Assembly (NCBI GenBank): GCA_014529385.2 | Contig: CM043944.1 | Coordinates: forward strand, 79,007,884-79,071,883 | Origin: Adiantum capillus-veneris | Taxonomy: Eukaryota > Streptophyta > Polypodiopsida > Polypodiales > Pteridaceae | Reading direction: 5' to 3' | DNA: 64,000 bases | Shown here: positions 11,428 to 22,361 of the stretch, piece after piece | Layout of the letters: each line of letters starts with the position of its first letter | Numbering within the stretch: the stretch's first letter is position 1 | Notes under the pieces: model-generated | What the model was told of the DNA's origin: nothing | Seen by the model: only the letters and a program-made list of their open reading frames with translations | Databases searched by the model: none | Program-made: the position numbers and the translations under genes

Positions 11428-12271
11428 GCGGACCTGCATTGACTCTCGAGGAGGGGGCCTCATTGGTGGGCCGTCTTGGGGCCGATCCGGCTCAGCGCAG
11501 TGGACCGGCGGACCTACACGCAGCTCGACACTCCTTGAAGGCGTGGCTCCTCGCTGGTGGACAGGGGTGGTCCTGGGATGGACCCTCGGCTGCCCTTGCT
11601 TGCAAAGCTGTGTTCGTGTCGTCTCAGGCTCGGCTATATTTTTGCAACGAGGGCTGGGCGGCGGCCTTGCTCCTTCCTGGAGTGAATCTGCTCGCCTTGC
11701 TGGGCATGATGTTCTGTGCTCCAAAACCTTGGTTGGGCTGGCCCTGAGTGACAATGGCGTGCTTCTCCAGGTGGCAGATGGGGTTGCATGGTGGCACCTT
11801 GTTCTCTCGTGCCCGCCTTGGTGGAGCTCTTGCTTCGGATCTGCGGAGGTATTACTGATGGCTACGTCTGGAGGGTGCTTGGCCCACCCTGATGGCCTGC
11901 TTCCTAGTGTTGTGAGGTACTTGTTTGATCCTTTATCTTTTAAGTTGGCTCTTGCTTGACATGTAATGCGGGCAGTATTTGGTGTGTTTCTTGGGTTCTG
12001 TTCGTGGTAGGAGCTTTCTCGTGGTGGCATCCCGGGAACTCACTATGGTGATGCGGACCAGGGCCCCGCCCTTCTGCGATGTATGCTTGTGGTGTTTTGG
12101 TGTATTGTACCGGGTAAAGGATCCCTGTAAAAGCCTTGGACTTGTTGGTATTTTCATATTGAATCTGTTGTATCTAAGATTCCCTGGCTCGTGTGAGTGA
12201 GCAGGGCTGATGCCATGTAAATTTTTTGGTTTAATTTAATCCACTCACAATTGTGAGTTTTGAAAAAAAAA
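11428..12271 (+). mobile_element. probable 3' fragment of another non-LTR element
   Basis: GC-rich sequence with degraded reading frames, an AT-rich 3' part and a run of nine A at 12263-12271, just before the internal end of a reverse-strand LTR element. The poly-A and position fit a 5'-truncated LINE 3' end, but no diagnostic protein motif is visible. A perfect 14-nt palindrome CTCACAATTGTGAG lies at 12244-12257, next to the tail. A long minus-strand frame (10843-12030) crosses this segment but runs through the LINE-1 boundary and is not a gene. Confidence 0.4.
12244..12257. repeat. perfect 14-nt palindrome
   Basis: CTCACAATTGTGAG equals its own reverse complement and sits 5 bp before the A run at 12263. 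It could form a small hairpin in a 3' UTR transcript. Function unknown. Confidence 0.6.
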
Positions 12272-12322
12272 GGGGACCGGTTTGCTTGTCGGAAAAGCAA
12301 ATGGCTGAAACTCTAATACCAC

Positions 12323-12847
12323 TGTAACCGGGAGGGGACCGTGTGCCAACTAAAAAGAACAACTAGAAACAACTATAACACTTAAAACACCTCAACTTAT
12401 AGAGACTTCACGCTTGAAGCGGGTCGCAAAGTGTGGGAGTTCCACTCCCAGATGCACTGGCCCTAACTAGGTGCCCCTTTTGGTATTTCTTTATTATTGA
12501 TCTCCACAAGATACAACTACCAGGGGAGCCACAACTTATTATCTGAACGTGTGCAAAAGACTCCCCGAAGGCTTTATTTTACAGGCCCTTGGTGTGGCTT
12601 TTACAATCCAAAAACTTACAGATTTTAATTTTCCCCAAATGCTACAGAAGGTCATCCGCTTTTCTGCCTATTAGATGCAGCCTGTGATTTAGAGCATAAA
12701 TTCCGCCGCAAAAGCACAGCGCGTTTTTCAAGCTGCTGCGACCAAATATTGATCTGCCTTCTTGGTGATAAATCTTGTAGACTTTTATCTACTCTCTCTT
12801 TCCTGGTCCAGAGTCACGCCACGCATGTCGTCATCCAAGTTGTGACT
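12323..12847 (-). repeat. gypsy 5' LTR, minus orientation, with primer site
   Basis: Read on the minus strand this LTR ends ..GGTTACA at 12323 and is followed by a primer-binding site (12311-12321, complement TGGTATTAGAG, a decayed Met-tRNA match). It contains the reverse complement of the shared module (CCCCTTTTGGTATTTCTTTA at 12474-12493). Its outer end near 12847 resembles the TGTCACA start of other LTRs with the last base changed. Only about 50 bp of internal sequence survives. Confidence 0.75.
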
Positions 12848-13117
12848 TGTGTGGATCAACTCAAACCAAACAGTCTGAACAGTCACTGAAGGCGGCACAG
12901 GTCATCCTTTGAAAACTCTGAAATGTCGAACCTGCGGTATAAACTAGAGACCAAGATTGCTGATCAGCTTCCGCCTTATTCTCTCCCTTCAGTCTATTTT
13001 AGCTCGACTTCAGTTCTGTTGATTGGTATCGTCACAGTATCAGCATACTAATCAGAAGTTACCCACATGACGTACCCTTTCATGTATGCTGCTCTTATCA
13101 GAATGTTGATTGTGTAG

Positions 13118-13229
13118 GGCTATCGGGGATATTGAGCTTGAAGCCGGTGATTGTCTTTTGATGGTGGCAGATGGTTCTGAATTTGTCTCCAAGCACAGAA
13201 ATAACTCAACTTTTGCATTGGTTTCTCAG
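13118..13229 (+). CDS. SLT: SLC13/SAC1-like transporter exon: end of an RCK_C (TrkA-C) domain
   Basis: The exon is bounded by an acceptor AG at 13116-13117 and a donor GT at 13230. It starts with the last base of a split codon and then encodes 37 residues, beginning AIGDIELEAGDCLLMVADG and ending FALVSQ. The pattern (L-x-AGD-x-L-L, then a KH segment and FALVS) is that of the regulatory TrkA-C domain placed between the membrane halves of SAC1-like transporters. Earlier exons are not in the window or not recognisable. Family role: sodium-coupled anion (sulfate) uptake; the substrate here is inferred only from the family. Confidence 0.8.
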
Positions 13230-13306
13230 GTATTTCACTTGAATTGGTGCCCAGTCTAGTCACCATTGAAACTTTGCTTGCTCAAACAGTATTTCTTTTC
13301 TTGCAG

Positions 13307-13471
13307 CTTCCAGGCTTCGAGCCTGTTCAGAGGCATAAGGCTTTTATGGCAACAGCTTTTGTCACGTTGATGGTTGCTGCAAGTGGGCTGGGGGTTGAGC
13401 TAATCACAGCAGCATTATTTTCAGCAGCGGGGCTATTGCTGACAAAGTGTCTTTCCCCCAAAGATGCTATG
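13307..13471 (+). CDS. SLT: SLC13/SAC1-like transporter exon: membrane segments after the RCK_C domain
   Basis: Acceptor TTGCAG at 13301-13306, donor GT at 13472; 165 bp, phase 0 at both ends, 55 residues. After LPGFEPVQRHKAFMA come two hydrophobic segments (FVTLMVAASGLG and ITAALFSAAGLLLTKCLS), then a short loop ending SPKDAM. This matches the step in SLC13 permeases where the second membrane half begins. The next coding residues (EAIELPVLIM) are at 32445, almost 19 kb away, and the phase fits exactly. Confidence 0.88.
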
Positions 13472-14267
13472 GTTTGCTTTCAGTCTCTTTCTCAAAGCTG
13501 TTCATAACTTTTGAACAAATGATTGGGAGATTATCGTGTGCTACTTCATCATTATGGTGTTTGCCATTAAATACTGCCTGTTACTTTTAATCATTCCTAC
13601 TGTGAATTACTAGTGTGGTTCTTGAGCCTATGTACCGTTGATGTTGTATTAGTATGGAGGTTACAAATAGTGTCTGTCACATTCGAAGCATGTTATAGTG
13701 TAATTTGCAAGCATAAGTATGTGTAGACGATACTCCCGAAGTGCCTGAATTCAATATTCAGGACAGTCAAGATGGGATCTGTATTCTTATACTTGTTGTT
13801 GGTGAAGTGGCATTTGGATTCGCCGGGGGGGGGGGGGGGATTGTGTGGGGAGTGGTTCTACACCAGTGGGGCTGTTGTAGTACGAAAATCAATGCCACAA
13901 CATGAGGTAGGTGATCAATAAAGACCATCATGATCATATCACCTAACTTTTTGTGAAGGTGAGTTTGGGTCTTTTCCTTTGATCATCCAGGTATATGCTT
14001 AGTTTGTACTGACAAGCACAAGATCAAGTTTCTGCTGATGTGGTAAATGCACTTTTGCCGTCATAGTGTATTTGCCTTTCTAACTCCCTTTTTTGGTCTG
14101 CAGCCACTCTTGTCAATTCATTCTTTAAATACTAGACTTCATTATCCTTGAGTGTGCTTGTGTGTCCAAGAATATGACAGAAACTTGCTTCTACTGAAGT
14201 GTGTTTGTGTATGTGATAAGATACCTAATCAATAGGATTTGCTTATCTTTTTTTCATTTCAAGAAAT
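13472..14267 (+). other. 5' part of the giant intron, unique sequence
   Basis: AT-rich sequence with no open frame worth naming. A run of about 15 G lies near 13823-13837. No transposon ends are seen before the LINE-3 3' terminus at about 14268. Confidence 0.6.
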
Positions 14268-15351
14268 AGATCCTTCCATTAGTTAATGCTGTGCTCCTTG
14301 ACAAACCCTGTCTGAGTCTCATGTATGATGCTCTCAAGTGGCGGCTGAATCCTCAGGCTCAGAGCCTTTGTTAAGATTTTGTAGGCTGAGTTGAGAATGG
14401 TGATGGGTCGCCACTGCCGAATCTTGTCGAAGGAGCCTCCCTCCTTGGGGATAAGGTAGATCAATCCCTCACTCATACAATGTGCAGAATGTGCTGGTAA
14501 GAACTACAAAGATCTCGACCAAGCACCTCTCAATACTCCAAGAAGAAGCTAGCAGTCAAACCATCTTCCCCTAGGCAGCTACCCCTGGGAAGTGCCCTAA
14601 GGGCCTCCTGAAGCTCCGTTGGCTGGAGGGCTCTCTAGCCTTTGACGCATCTCCTTAGTGATTAAACAAGGCATCTGTGCCCACACGTGCTCTCTGCATG
14701 CATCTTGACGCTGTACCCTTGGGAAGTGCCCTGAGGGCCTCCTGAAACTCCGTTGGCTGGAGGGCTCTCTAGCCTTTGACGGATCTCCTTAGTGACCAAA
14801 CAAGGCATCTGTGCCTACACGTGCTCTTTGCATGCATCTTGACGCTGTGACTGTGGCTCGGCTGCAAGAAACTCATGGTAAAAATCAGTAGCAATTGTGC
14901 GCATATCCTCGGGCTCTATAGCAATAGACCCATCGGGCCTCCTCAATTGGAAACACTACCCACAATCTCAAAGAACTCACCAATAACTGTGTCATTCACC
15001 TGTGTCCTCTGAGATGCCTGACGATGAAAGGCAAACTCATGGTGCCGCTCCTCAATGGTGATCAGCTCTTGCCGAGCCTAGTGCATACACTCTTTATCCA
15101 AGGGTTGTCTGGGTGCCGCTCCTACATCCTCTGTAAGGAAGAAATGCCTTGTCGAAAGCTGATTCTCCTCCGCCCTGGTCACAACCAAACAAGCAGTAGA
15201 CTCGTGGAGGAAGAAATGTCAGAGCTCCACAAGGCCAGAGGCTGTGTCCACACTTGCTGTCCCGATTGTCACAGCTTGCTCTCTGAGCTGTGTATCCAAC
15301 AATTCCTCTTTGGGATCCACAGCATAACTTCGTCACTCCTCTGTCTATTTT
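14268..15351 (-). mobile_element. LINE-3, 3' piece: reverse transcriptase and 3' end, minus strand
   Basis: Read on the minus strand, the piece begins at about 15351 inside ORF2, just after the endonuclease. It covers the linker and early reverse transcriptase (SEGLIYLIPKEGG, then WRPITILNSAYKIL, at 14476-14290), then jumps to the LINE 3' end TTAACTAATGGAAGGATCT at about 14268-14286. The catalytic palm, zinc domain and most of the 3' UTR are deleted. The matching 5' piece is at 28984-30782, on the far side of an inserted gypsy segment. Confidence 0.75.
14587..14854 (-). repeat. 134-bp tandem duplication in LINE-3
   Basis: The segment starting GGGAAGTGCCCT at 14587 is repeated from 14721 with a few substitutions (period 134 bp). 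The other LINE copies have it once. The period is not a multiple of three and breaks the frame. Confidence 0.85.
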
Positions 15352-16650
15352 CCAAAATCCGTTCAGGAATGAGTATCTCCTCGCTCTCTTCCACTTCGGG
15401 TTGCTCATCAGGCTCCGAATCAACTGGCACCTCACCTTTAAGAGTGAACCGTGTTATAGCAGGCGAATTCCACCGAAGGCAATTTGTTTTCCCATTGAGT
15501 CTTCTGATCAGAGATGTAAGACTTCAATAAATCCAAAACAACTGAATTTGCAATCTCAAGTTGCCTATCTGTCTGCGGGTGGAAAGATGACGAGAACTAC
15601 AACCGTGTGCCAATGTTCTCTGAAATAGCCCTCTAAAACAAACTCGTGAATAGGGGATCTCTGTCGGAGACTATTGTCTTAGGCATGCCATGTAACCGAA
15701 ATATTTGAGCAATGAACAGTCTCGCTAAATGGTGTGGCTTGACTGTTTTCTTCACTGGAATGAAGTGAGCTTGCTTGCTAAATCTGTCAATGACAGTCCA
15801 AATTCCATCGTGCCCACTCTCTGTCTTCGGGAGATCAAAGATGAAATCCATTGCAATACTTTCCCAGGGGCGGGTGGGAATGGGTAAAGGCTGTAGTAAT
15901 CCTTGTGCCTTATGCATGTCAAATTTGACCTTTTGGCATACTAAACAACTGCGAACAAAGTCGTCCGCATCCTTCTTGAGTTTCCGCCAAAAGAAATAAC
16001 GTTCTACCCCCTTCAAGGTGGTATCGATGCCGCGGTGACCCGTAAACGGTGGACAGTGGCACTCTGTCAAAACCTTTTTCCTTAAAGGCTTTGTGACACA
16101 CAACATCATTTTCTTCGTCAAGTAGGAATCCTGTATGGAATATCTTGGAATTGTCTCCCCATTCTTTATCCGAGTAAAAACATCGGTAAAGTCCGGATCT
16201 GTGGCGTACTGGACAACCATATCCTCGAAGCTTCTGTGATGGATCGCGGAAATAGCCAAGACGAGGGGCTTCCGAGACAATGCATCTGCCACCAAATTTT
16301 TCTGTCCCTCAACATGGACAGTCTGGAAGTGAAACTGTGACAAGATGTTAGCCCACTGCATCTGCTTTTTTGAAAGCTGCTTCTGTGACAAGAAGTAGCA
16401 CAGACTTTGATGGTCTGTAAAACTGTGAAATCGGCTTCGAGTAGATAATGTCGCCACTGTGTAAGAGCATGGATCACTGCCAATAGCTCTTTCTCATAAA
16501 TCTAGGCTACCAATTCTGGCCTTGAAAACATTCTGCTTTCATAAGCAATCACATGGCCTTCTTGCATCAAGACCGCTCCCAAACTACGACCACAAGCATC
16601 ACAATAAACTTCGAATGGCTTTTGCAAGTTTGGCAACGCCAACATTGGTC
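15352..16650 (-). pseudogene. gypsy pol segment (RNase H, integrase, chromodomain start), minus strand
   Basis: The right-hand part (16457-15633) is open for 274 codons: RNase H end (FTDHQSLCYFLSQKQLS), the VADALSRKPLVLA linker, an integrase zinc-binding region (CHCPPFTGHRGI, then CLVCQKVKF) and the integrase core (PWESIAMDFIFDLPKTESGHDG, with IVSDRDPLF near 15660). The rest of the integrase is deleted, and the segment closes with the start of a chromodomain (ILIPERILE) at about 15352. It continues at 28082-28983 across LINE-2. No LTR lies at this end; it fuses directly to LINE-3. Confidence 0.85.
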
Positions 16651-16663
16651 CAGTAGTCAAATT
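16651..16663. repeat. LINE-2 target-site duplication, left copy
   Basis: CAGTAGTCAAATT occurs here and at 28069-28081. It lies within the gypsy pol sequence and flanks LINE-2 exactly; joining the two sides restores gypsy sequence parallel to Gypsy-1 near 54790. Confidence 0.9.
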
Positions 16664-16689
16664 TAATTTTCCGAGAAATATTAGTTAAT

Positions 16690-19600
16690 AAAAAGCCACA
16701 CAGATGGATGGTAGTGCCATCTGGGCTCACCCAGGACCAAGGGCGCAAGAGTCAAAGGTACGCCTCTCTACGCTCCCGCATGCGGTCGGAGCTTCCCTGA
16801 AGTCTCTTGAACTGTCCCCTTAGAGTATGGGTCAACTCCAGCCAAAATCTCAAACAGTCTCCGCAGGTGGCACAAGGCGAGCCTCGAAGATGCGGAAGCA
16901 ACGGGCCCGCCAAATGAACCAAAGTGTCAGTCCACAGACGAGCTCCCAACACACCTCTCTTGCACTGCACCACTCCTGTGGGGTAAGCTCTGTAAGTAGG
17001 CTAGAGTGTAGGTCGACCCCCCTTGTATCACTATCATCCTGTTGGTGGAGGATAGCTCAAACTGTAGTGCATAGCCTGTGAGGGTGGACCAAGCTGCTGG
17101 TCCCCAAGTGTATTGTCGCTGCGTGGAAAGAGCTGGCATTAGCCGAAGGACCCAAGGCCAAACTTGCTGTGCCATAGGGTAGTCCCACAGATAGTGACGC
17201 TGACTCTCCAAAGGATGGTCACAAGCTGCGCATGCTGCCGAAAGGCCACTATGTACTAGCGAGCTCCCCAGTGCTGTAGCTCTATGTGCAACTAGCCACT
17301 GGAACAAAGTGACTCACCGTAGCTGTCTGGAGTCTCACAACCTTGCCCAAAAGGTTGACAAGAACTCAACTGTGAGACTCTCCTCCTGCCAATGAAGTGT
17401 TGTAGCATGGTGTTTTGCATACTTTGAAGATCATGTTTTGTCAAAACCAATCTTAATGTTAATAAGACAAGTGACTTGTTGTACATGCTACAATGATGCC
17501 ACAACCTAGGGCACCCACGAAAAGTAGCCAAATTTTTGCACTCAAAATATAATCAAGGACATGCATAACATGATCATTGCTAGTTAAAGGGTCCCTCCAA
17601 AACCACTCTCCAGGATCCCATTGCACTCGTACCAGTGGGCAGCTCTCCCAAGCCCAAAGCCTCCAATGGTCTGTCTCAAGAGCTGTTGGGTTAGGATCGA
17701 TGACACAAGTCCTCCCGCAGAGGCCCACTACTCCGATCCTTAGAAAACAACACTCTGTAACCCTCGGAGCCTCTACTGAGACTCTGTGTAGTCGATCCTC
17801 GCCCTGAATCTCAAAGAACATGGAGGGTACAGTCTCTGATCACGCTCGAATTGTGATGAGGAACTCCAATCGCGTGAAGGCCCCCATCCATCTGGGAGCT
17901 GCTGTCTCTAGAGGTGTGGGCCACTCAGCTGGTACTGCCTCTGTGATGTCCTGACACATGCTCTGCACCCCTCTCATGCTCTGCAGAGTTGGATGCTCTG
18001 GAACTCCTCTGGCAAACCTGAGAACTGAAGCCAGTCGCCTAGAGTGCGTGCTGGACTCTGCCATTGGGACCCCATGAAACACGAGGCCTACTATCAACCA
18101 AGTGGCCTCTCTGAGTACTGGCCATGGGGTTCCAAACAAGGGGCTGTCTCAAGCGCTTCTGCGTGCAAGTGGGCTAGTGCCGCTCTAGGCCTCTCCGCAG
18201 CTGCTCCCAAGAGCGAAGCAGGCTCACAACAAAACGATCCTCCAGTCTCCTTCCCAGACCAACTCTGCGCATCTTTTTAAAGATCCATCTGATGGAAGGT
18301 CTCCAAGGGCCTCCTGCCTGAGGCACTCAAGCTCTAAGCCGCTGAAGCAAAAACTCCTTCCAAGGCTCCTCTCGTGGAAGCAGTCCTCTGACAACAAACT
18401 TCCCAAGAAGGGCTCTGCTCTGTTGTGCTGGGTCTATGATCCCCAACCCCCCCCTGAGAACAAGGTAGAGTGATGACCTGCTAGGCTACTTTGGTCCGGG
18501 CTATCTTAGTGTCACGCTTTGACCAAAGAAAGTTCTTGATGAGCCTCTCTACCTGGCTGATACAGGAGCTCGAAAAGATCCAACAAGATGTAATGTACCA
18601 CATAGTATCCAACAACACCTGGTTGGCCACTACAATTCTGCATGCCAAAGAGAGTCTTGCCGAACTCCAATGTAACAACTTCCTCTTGATGGACAGGAGG
18701 AGGGGAGCAATCTGCTGCTCAAGAGACAAGGCCAGGCCAACCTGACAGCCCAAGTAGCGAACTACAGTCCTTGGGGGAATCCATCTAAAACCCTCACCTG
18801 GCAACCAATCAGGCGTAGAAGCACTGCCAACCCATAAAGCCACTATCTTCCTCCAGTTGATCAATGCGCCTGATACACAACAAAACGTCTCTAGAGCTTG
18901 CTCACACCTGTGCAAGTTTTCCTCTTGGCCCTCCAAGTACAAAGCTGAGTCGTCTTCAAACTCAACATCCAGTAACTCATCGCCCCGAATAGGGAGCGCT
19001 AAGCCACGCAGACCAACCTGCTGTGAAACCAAGAATCTTCTCGTCGCCTCAGCATAGAATAGAAAGAGGAAGGGGCTTAGAGGATAGCCTTGTCTAACCG
19101 AGCGTATGAGCATGAAACGGTCTCCTCTACCTCCTGCCAAAAGCACCTGATTGTGTGCACGTCTACAGAGAGATGATACACCTATGATCCAAGCATTTGA
19201 GAAACCCATCCTGCATAGAGCGCCCTCCAAGAACTCCCTGTCAACTCTATCGTAGGCCTTTTCAAAATCGAGAAGAAGTATCACCAGATCCTCACCTCAG
19301 AGGCACGCGAGGGCAAACGCCTCCCAAAAAGTGAAGATGTTGTGAAGGATACTGCTGTCCCATGTATAATGCTCTCTAGAAGTGGCTGAATCCTCAAACT
19401 CAGAGCCTTGCCTAGAATTTTGTAGGCTGAGTTGAGGATGGTGATGGGCTGCCACTATCGAATCTCATCCAAGGAGCCACCCTCCTTGGGAATGAGGTAG
19501 ATCAAGCCCTCACTCATGGTGTGAGGCATCTCTCCTGTGTGCAAGATGTACTGAAAAGCGCTGCAAAGGTCTGAGCCAAGCAAGTCCTAGTACTCCAAGA

Positions 19601-20752
19601 AAAAACTGGGAGTCAAACCATCATCACCGGGACAACCACCTCGGGGAAGGGCTCTGAGGGCCTCATGGATCAAACTGTGCTCAAACTTTCTCTCTGCATG
19701 CATCCTGACGCTCTGTCTGAGGCTTTGCTGGCAGTAGGTCACGGTAAAAGTCAATAGCAACTACACGCATATCCTCTGGCTCTGAAGCAACTGACCTGTC
19801 AAGTTTCCTCAACTCGTTGACATTGGTGTGCGTATGATAGGGTCCACTGTCTCAGAGAACGCCCTAGTCACTCTGTCACCCACCTTGGTCCATTGAGACG
19901 CCTGTCGATGGAAAGCAAACTCATGGCGCCTCTCCTCTATGCTGACAAGCTTCTGGCGAGCCTGCTGGAACTGCTACTCCAACCATGGGTGCTGCTCCTG
20001 CATCCTCTGCAAGAAGGCAACCAAAAAGATGTCCCAGCTAAAATGCAAACTTAATCACCCAAGTTGCAGATGTGGTCACTGGCGTAGAAGCGATCTATCC
20101 GAGATAGATTCACTCCTCCCACTCTGCAGTCCGAGCGAGAGAAGGCCAAGTTGTCTGGGGGCCTCACAAAGCCAGAGTGCTGCCAAACATCTGAAACCCT
20201 CAAAGTCATACATAGCCTCTTCCAAGCTGCCAACTCAGCCCCGTGCACAATAGTAGCATGGCTACCTCCAATCCTGTCAGAGGGGTCTTCCAGCATGTTG
20301 AAGTCACCCCCAATGTACCATTGCTCTGCATGCAGTAGAGACTCTACAATGTGAGACCAAAACTTTGCACATGCACTTGCCACATTGGGCGAATAGATGT
20401 TCAAGATGCTCAAGAGGCAGCCCTAAACCTGCATAGTAATCCACTGAGCCCTGCCAGGCACAATAATACCTCTGCCCACAGTGGCGTGCTGCCAAGAGTG
20501 CGCAATAGTCATACATACCCCTCCTTGGATACCACCAGGTCCAAATGCAGCTGACCAAAATGTCTCATATCGGCCACGCAAAAGCTAACCACATCGTCTA
20601 ATGCGGCTCTCACAAAGATGATGCTCCTGCAGCATAAGAAGATCAATCCCTCCGCCCACAAGGCATCATTGAAGCTCTTGACGCAATCGACTCCGCTAGC
20701 ACTGAAACTGGGGCCCACCTAATCCCTGCACGTTTTATGAGAGAATCCTCAT
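16690..20752 (-). pseudogene. LINE-2 ORF2 (endonuclease-reverse transcriptase), broken
   Basis: The start ATG (20752-20750) overlaps the ORF1 stop TGA (20751-20749), as in LINE-1. The endonuclease region spans about 20750-20050 (GGDFNMLEDPSDRIGGSHAT near 20330-20260). The reverse transcriptase spans about 19620-18480; one open stretch of 267 codons (19284-18481) includes LLLDFEKAYDRVDREFLEG. The catalytic box reads FEDD where LINE-1 has FADD. The zinc-binding domain (CAACDHPLES..LWDYPMAQQVW) lies near 17250-17150. The segment 17411-17583 differs from LINE-1. Confidence 0.82.
17411..17583 (-). other. AT-rich segment replacing LINE sequence in LINE-2 ORF2
   Basis: LINE-1 and LINE-2 align on both sides, but here about 105 bp of LINE sequence is replaced by about 173 bp of AT-rich DNA. 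On the minus strand the frame stays open and encodes a hydrophobic stretch (IWLLFVGALGCGIIVACTTS). It may be a captured fragment or filler DNA. No target duplication was found. Confidence 0.5.
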
Positions 20753-21512
20753 GGAGAACGAGAAAGAACCGCTGTTGCAACAACAGCTAACCGCGCTATC
20801 TTCGAGGCTGGCTTGGATGGGGAATAATCCACATCCGAGCATCCCCGAGATAGGCGAGACTGCAAAGACTGTCTAGCCCAGGCCCAAGAAGAGCGTGCTA
20901 TACGCAGGGCAACCTCCTCTGTCCAGGAGTCCTCATGTATGTATACATAGCATGGTGGGATGTGCGTGCCAACAAAGAAGTGTACCACAATGTGTCTACA
21001 TCCCGCCGAGTCTGTAGGTGTCATTGAGAACTTGGCCAACGGCCACAAAGTCTGTACCAGGTCTGTAACCCCTAGGTCTCCCATGTGGTGAGAGAACTCG
21101 AGGGCCTGTGCATGCAGCCACTCCATCTCTGAGTCCAGAGTCGACTCAGACTGGTCCCTGCCACATAAGGGAAAAGAGAAGCCAACCGTTGTGTCTAGGG
21201 CCTCTATCCCTTTAGCTGCAAGGAACAGTACATGAACTTTGAAACAAGCTGCCTCAAAGTCTGGTGAAGGGTCGTCGAGAAGCCGTGTGAAGTCGTAGAC
21301 GAAGAAGTCCCACTTACGACAAATGTCGAAGCTCGTTAGTCCACGAGAAACTGCTACAAAGGGAGACGTCTGCACCAAAAGGGGGGTTCACAAGAAAGGT
21401 TGTCCATCTCGCGCCAAGCGACTCGTGGCAAAAGCGCTGCCAAGAGTTCTCCTAGCATCCGAGGAAGATCGTGCCCCATGGGTCGAGTACGGGGTAGGAA
21501 CGAGAGTAGATG

Positions 21513-21521
21513 TGGAAGCAG
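21513..21521. repeat. possible 9-bp target-site duplication, left copy
   Basis: TGGAAGCAG here matches 26617-26625 exactly. The two copies flank the 5.1-kb insertion in LINE-2 ORF1. Nine bp is the length produced by Mutator-like transposases. Confidence 0.55.
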
Positions 21522-21569
21522 CGTAACCACGAAACGTTTCAAGGCCGAAACGTTTCACCACGAAACGTT

Positions 21570-22071
21570 TGTAGCAGGCTATAGTGTGACTTTCATAGGA
21601 CACACAGTTAGTACAGTTGGTCTGGTCTGGTTCACACTGGACGGACACTCTGGGCTGGGCAGTGACACATGGCAGGGATATGGACGGTGGTCTAGTGGAC
21701 ATCGTGGCCAGGTCACCACCACCACTGAGTTTGGGGATAGACTGAGATGGTTGTGGCTCTTTATGGTGGTACACATGAGTAGTAGCTGTTGGGTCATCGG
21801 GATTATCTTCATATATGGTCCAGCGTCGTCGTCTAGAGTAGCGAGTCTATACACAGCACGTCTATACCATCCCTGCACATCTGAGCCTCGACACCCCCAT
21901 TGTACCCGTGAGTTCTGGGCTGGCCACCCCAGAGTCTGTATTGGTTCTTTAAGATAGTCGAGTCCATACGTTCTAGTCTATTGCTTTGCCTCTGTGTTGA
22001 TCAGTTGTTCTCTATTGTTTCCTGTGTTTTCATTCTGTTTTGAGTGAGATGTAACGCACATTGCACTGAGG
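21570..22071 (+). repeat. LTR-GP element, 5' LTR
   Basis: Starts TGTAGCAGGCTATAG; homology with the 3' LTR (25874-26380) ends just after CATTGCACTGAGG. The true end could be as far as about 22088, just before TTTTTGGCACGCCCGGTGGGAC, which looks like a primer-binding site although I cannot assign the tRNA. The word pair CACAGTTAGTACAGTTGG and GGTTCACACTGGACGGA is conserved in both LTRs. Confidence 0.75.
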
Positions 22072-22361
22072 TGCTATAGGTGCTCTCATTTTTGGCACGC
22101 CCGGTGGGACCTCAATTGAAGTCTCACTCTTGTAGGTCAAATCGAGGAGCTAGCTAGGTTTTACCTAGCCTCGTCTACTTCGCCTTGCCTAGTCAGCCTC
22201 TCTCGCCCTGGTCCAACCAGCTCTCGTCCTAGTCTAGTCCTTCCTCGTCCGTGGGTGGATCAAGTGGTCTAGTACTCGCCTTGGTCTAGTAGAGTCTAGA
22301 CCTGTGTTGAGCCAGTTAAAGGTCTTCTTGCCCAAAGCTTGGTTGGGTTTGTGGTCACTGC

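Noticed and set aside
10843-12030. Minus-strand open frame of 395 codons, one of the longest in the window
   Set aside because: It runs antisense through the LINE-1 C-terminus, poly-A tail and target duplication into unrelated sequence, has no recognisable domain, and its residue composition reflects GC-rich antisense sequence.
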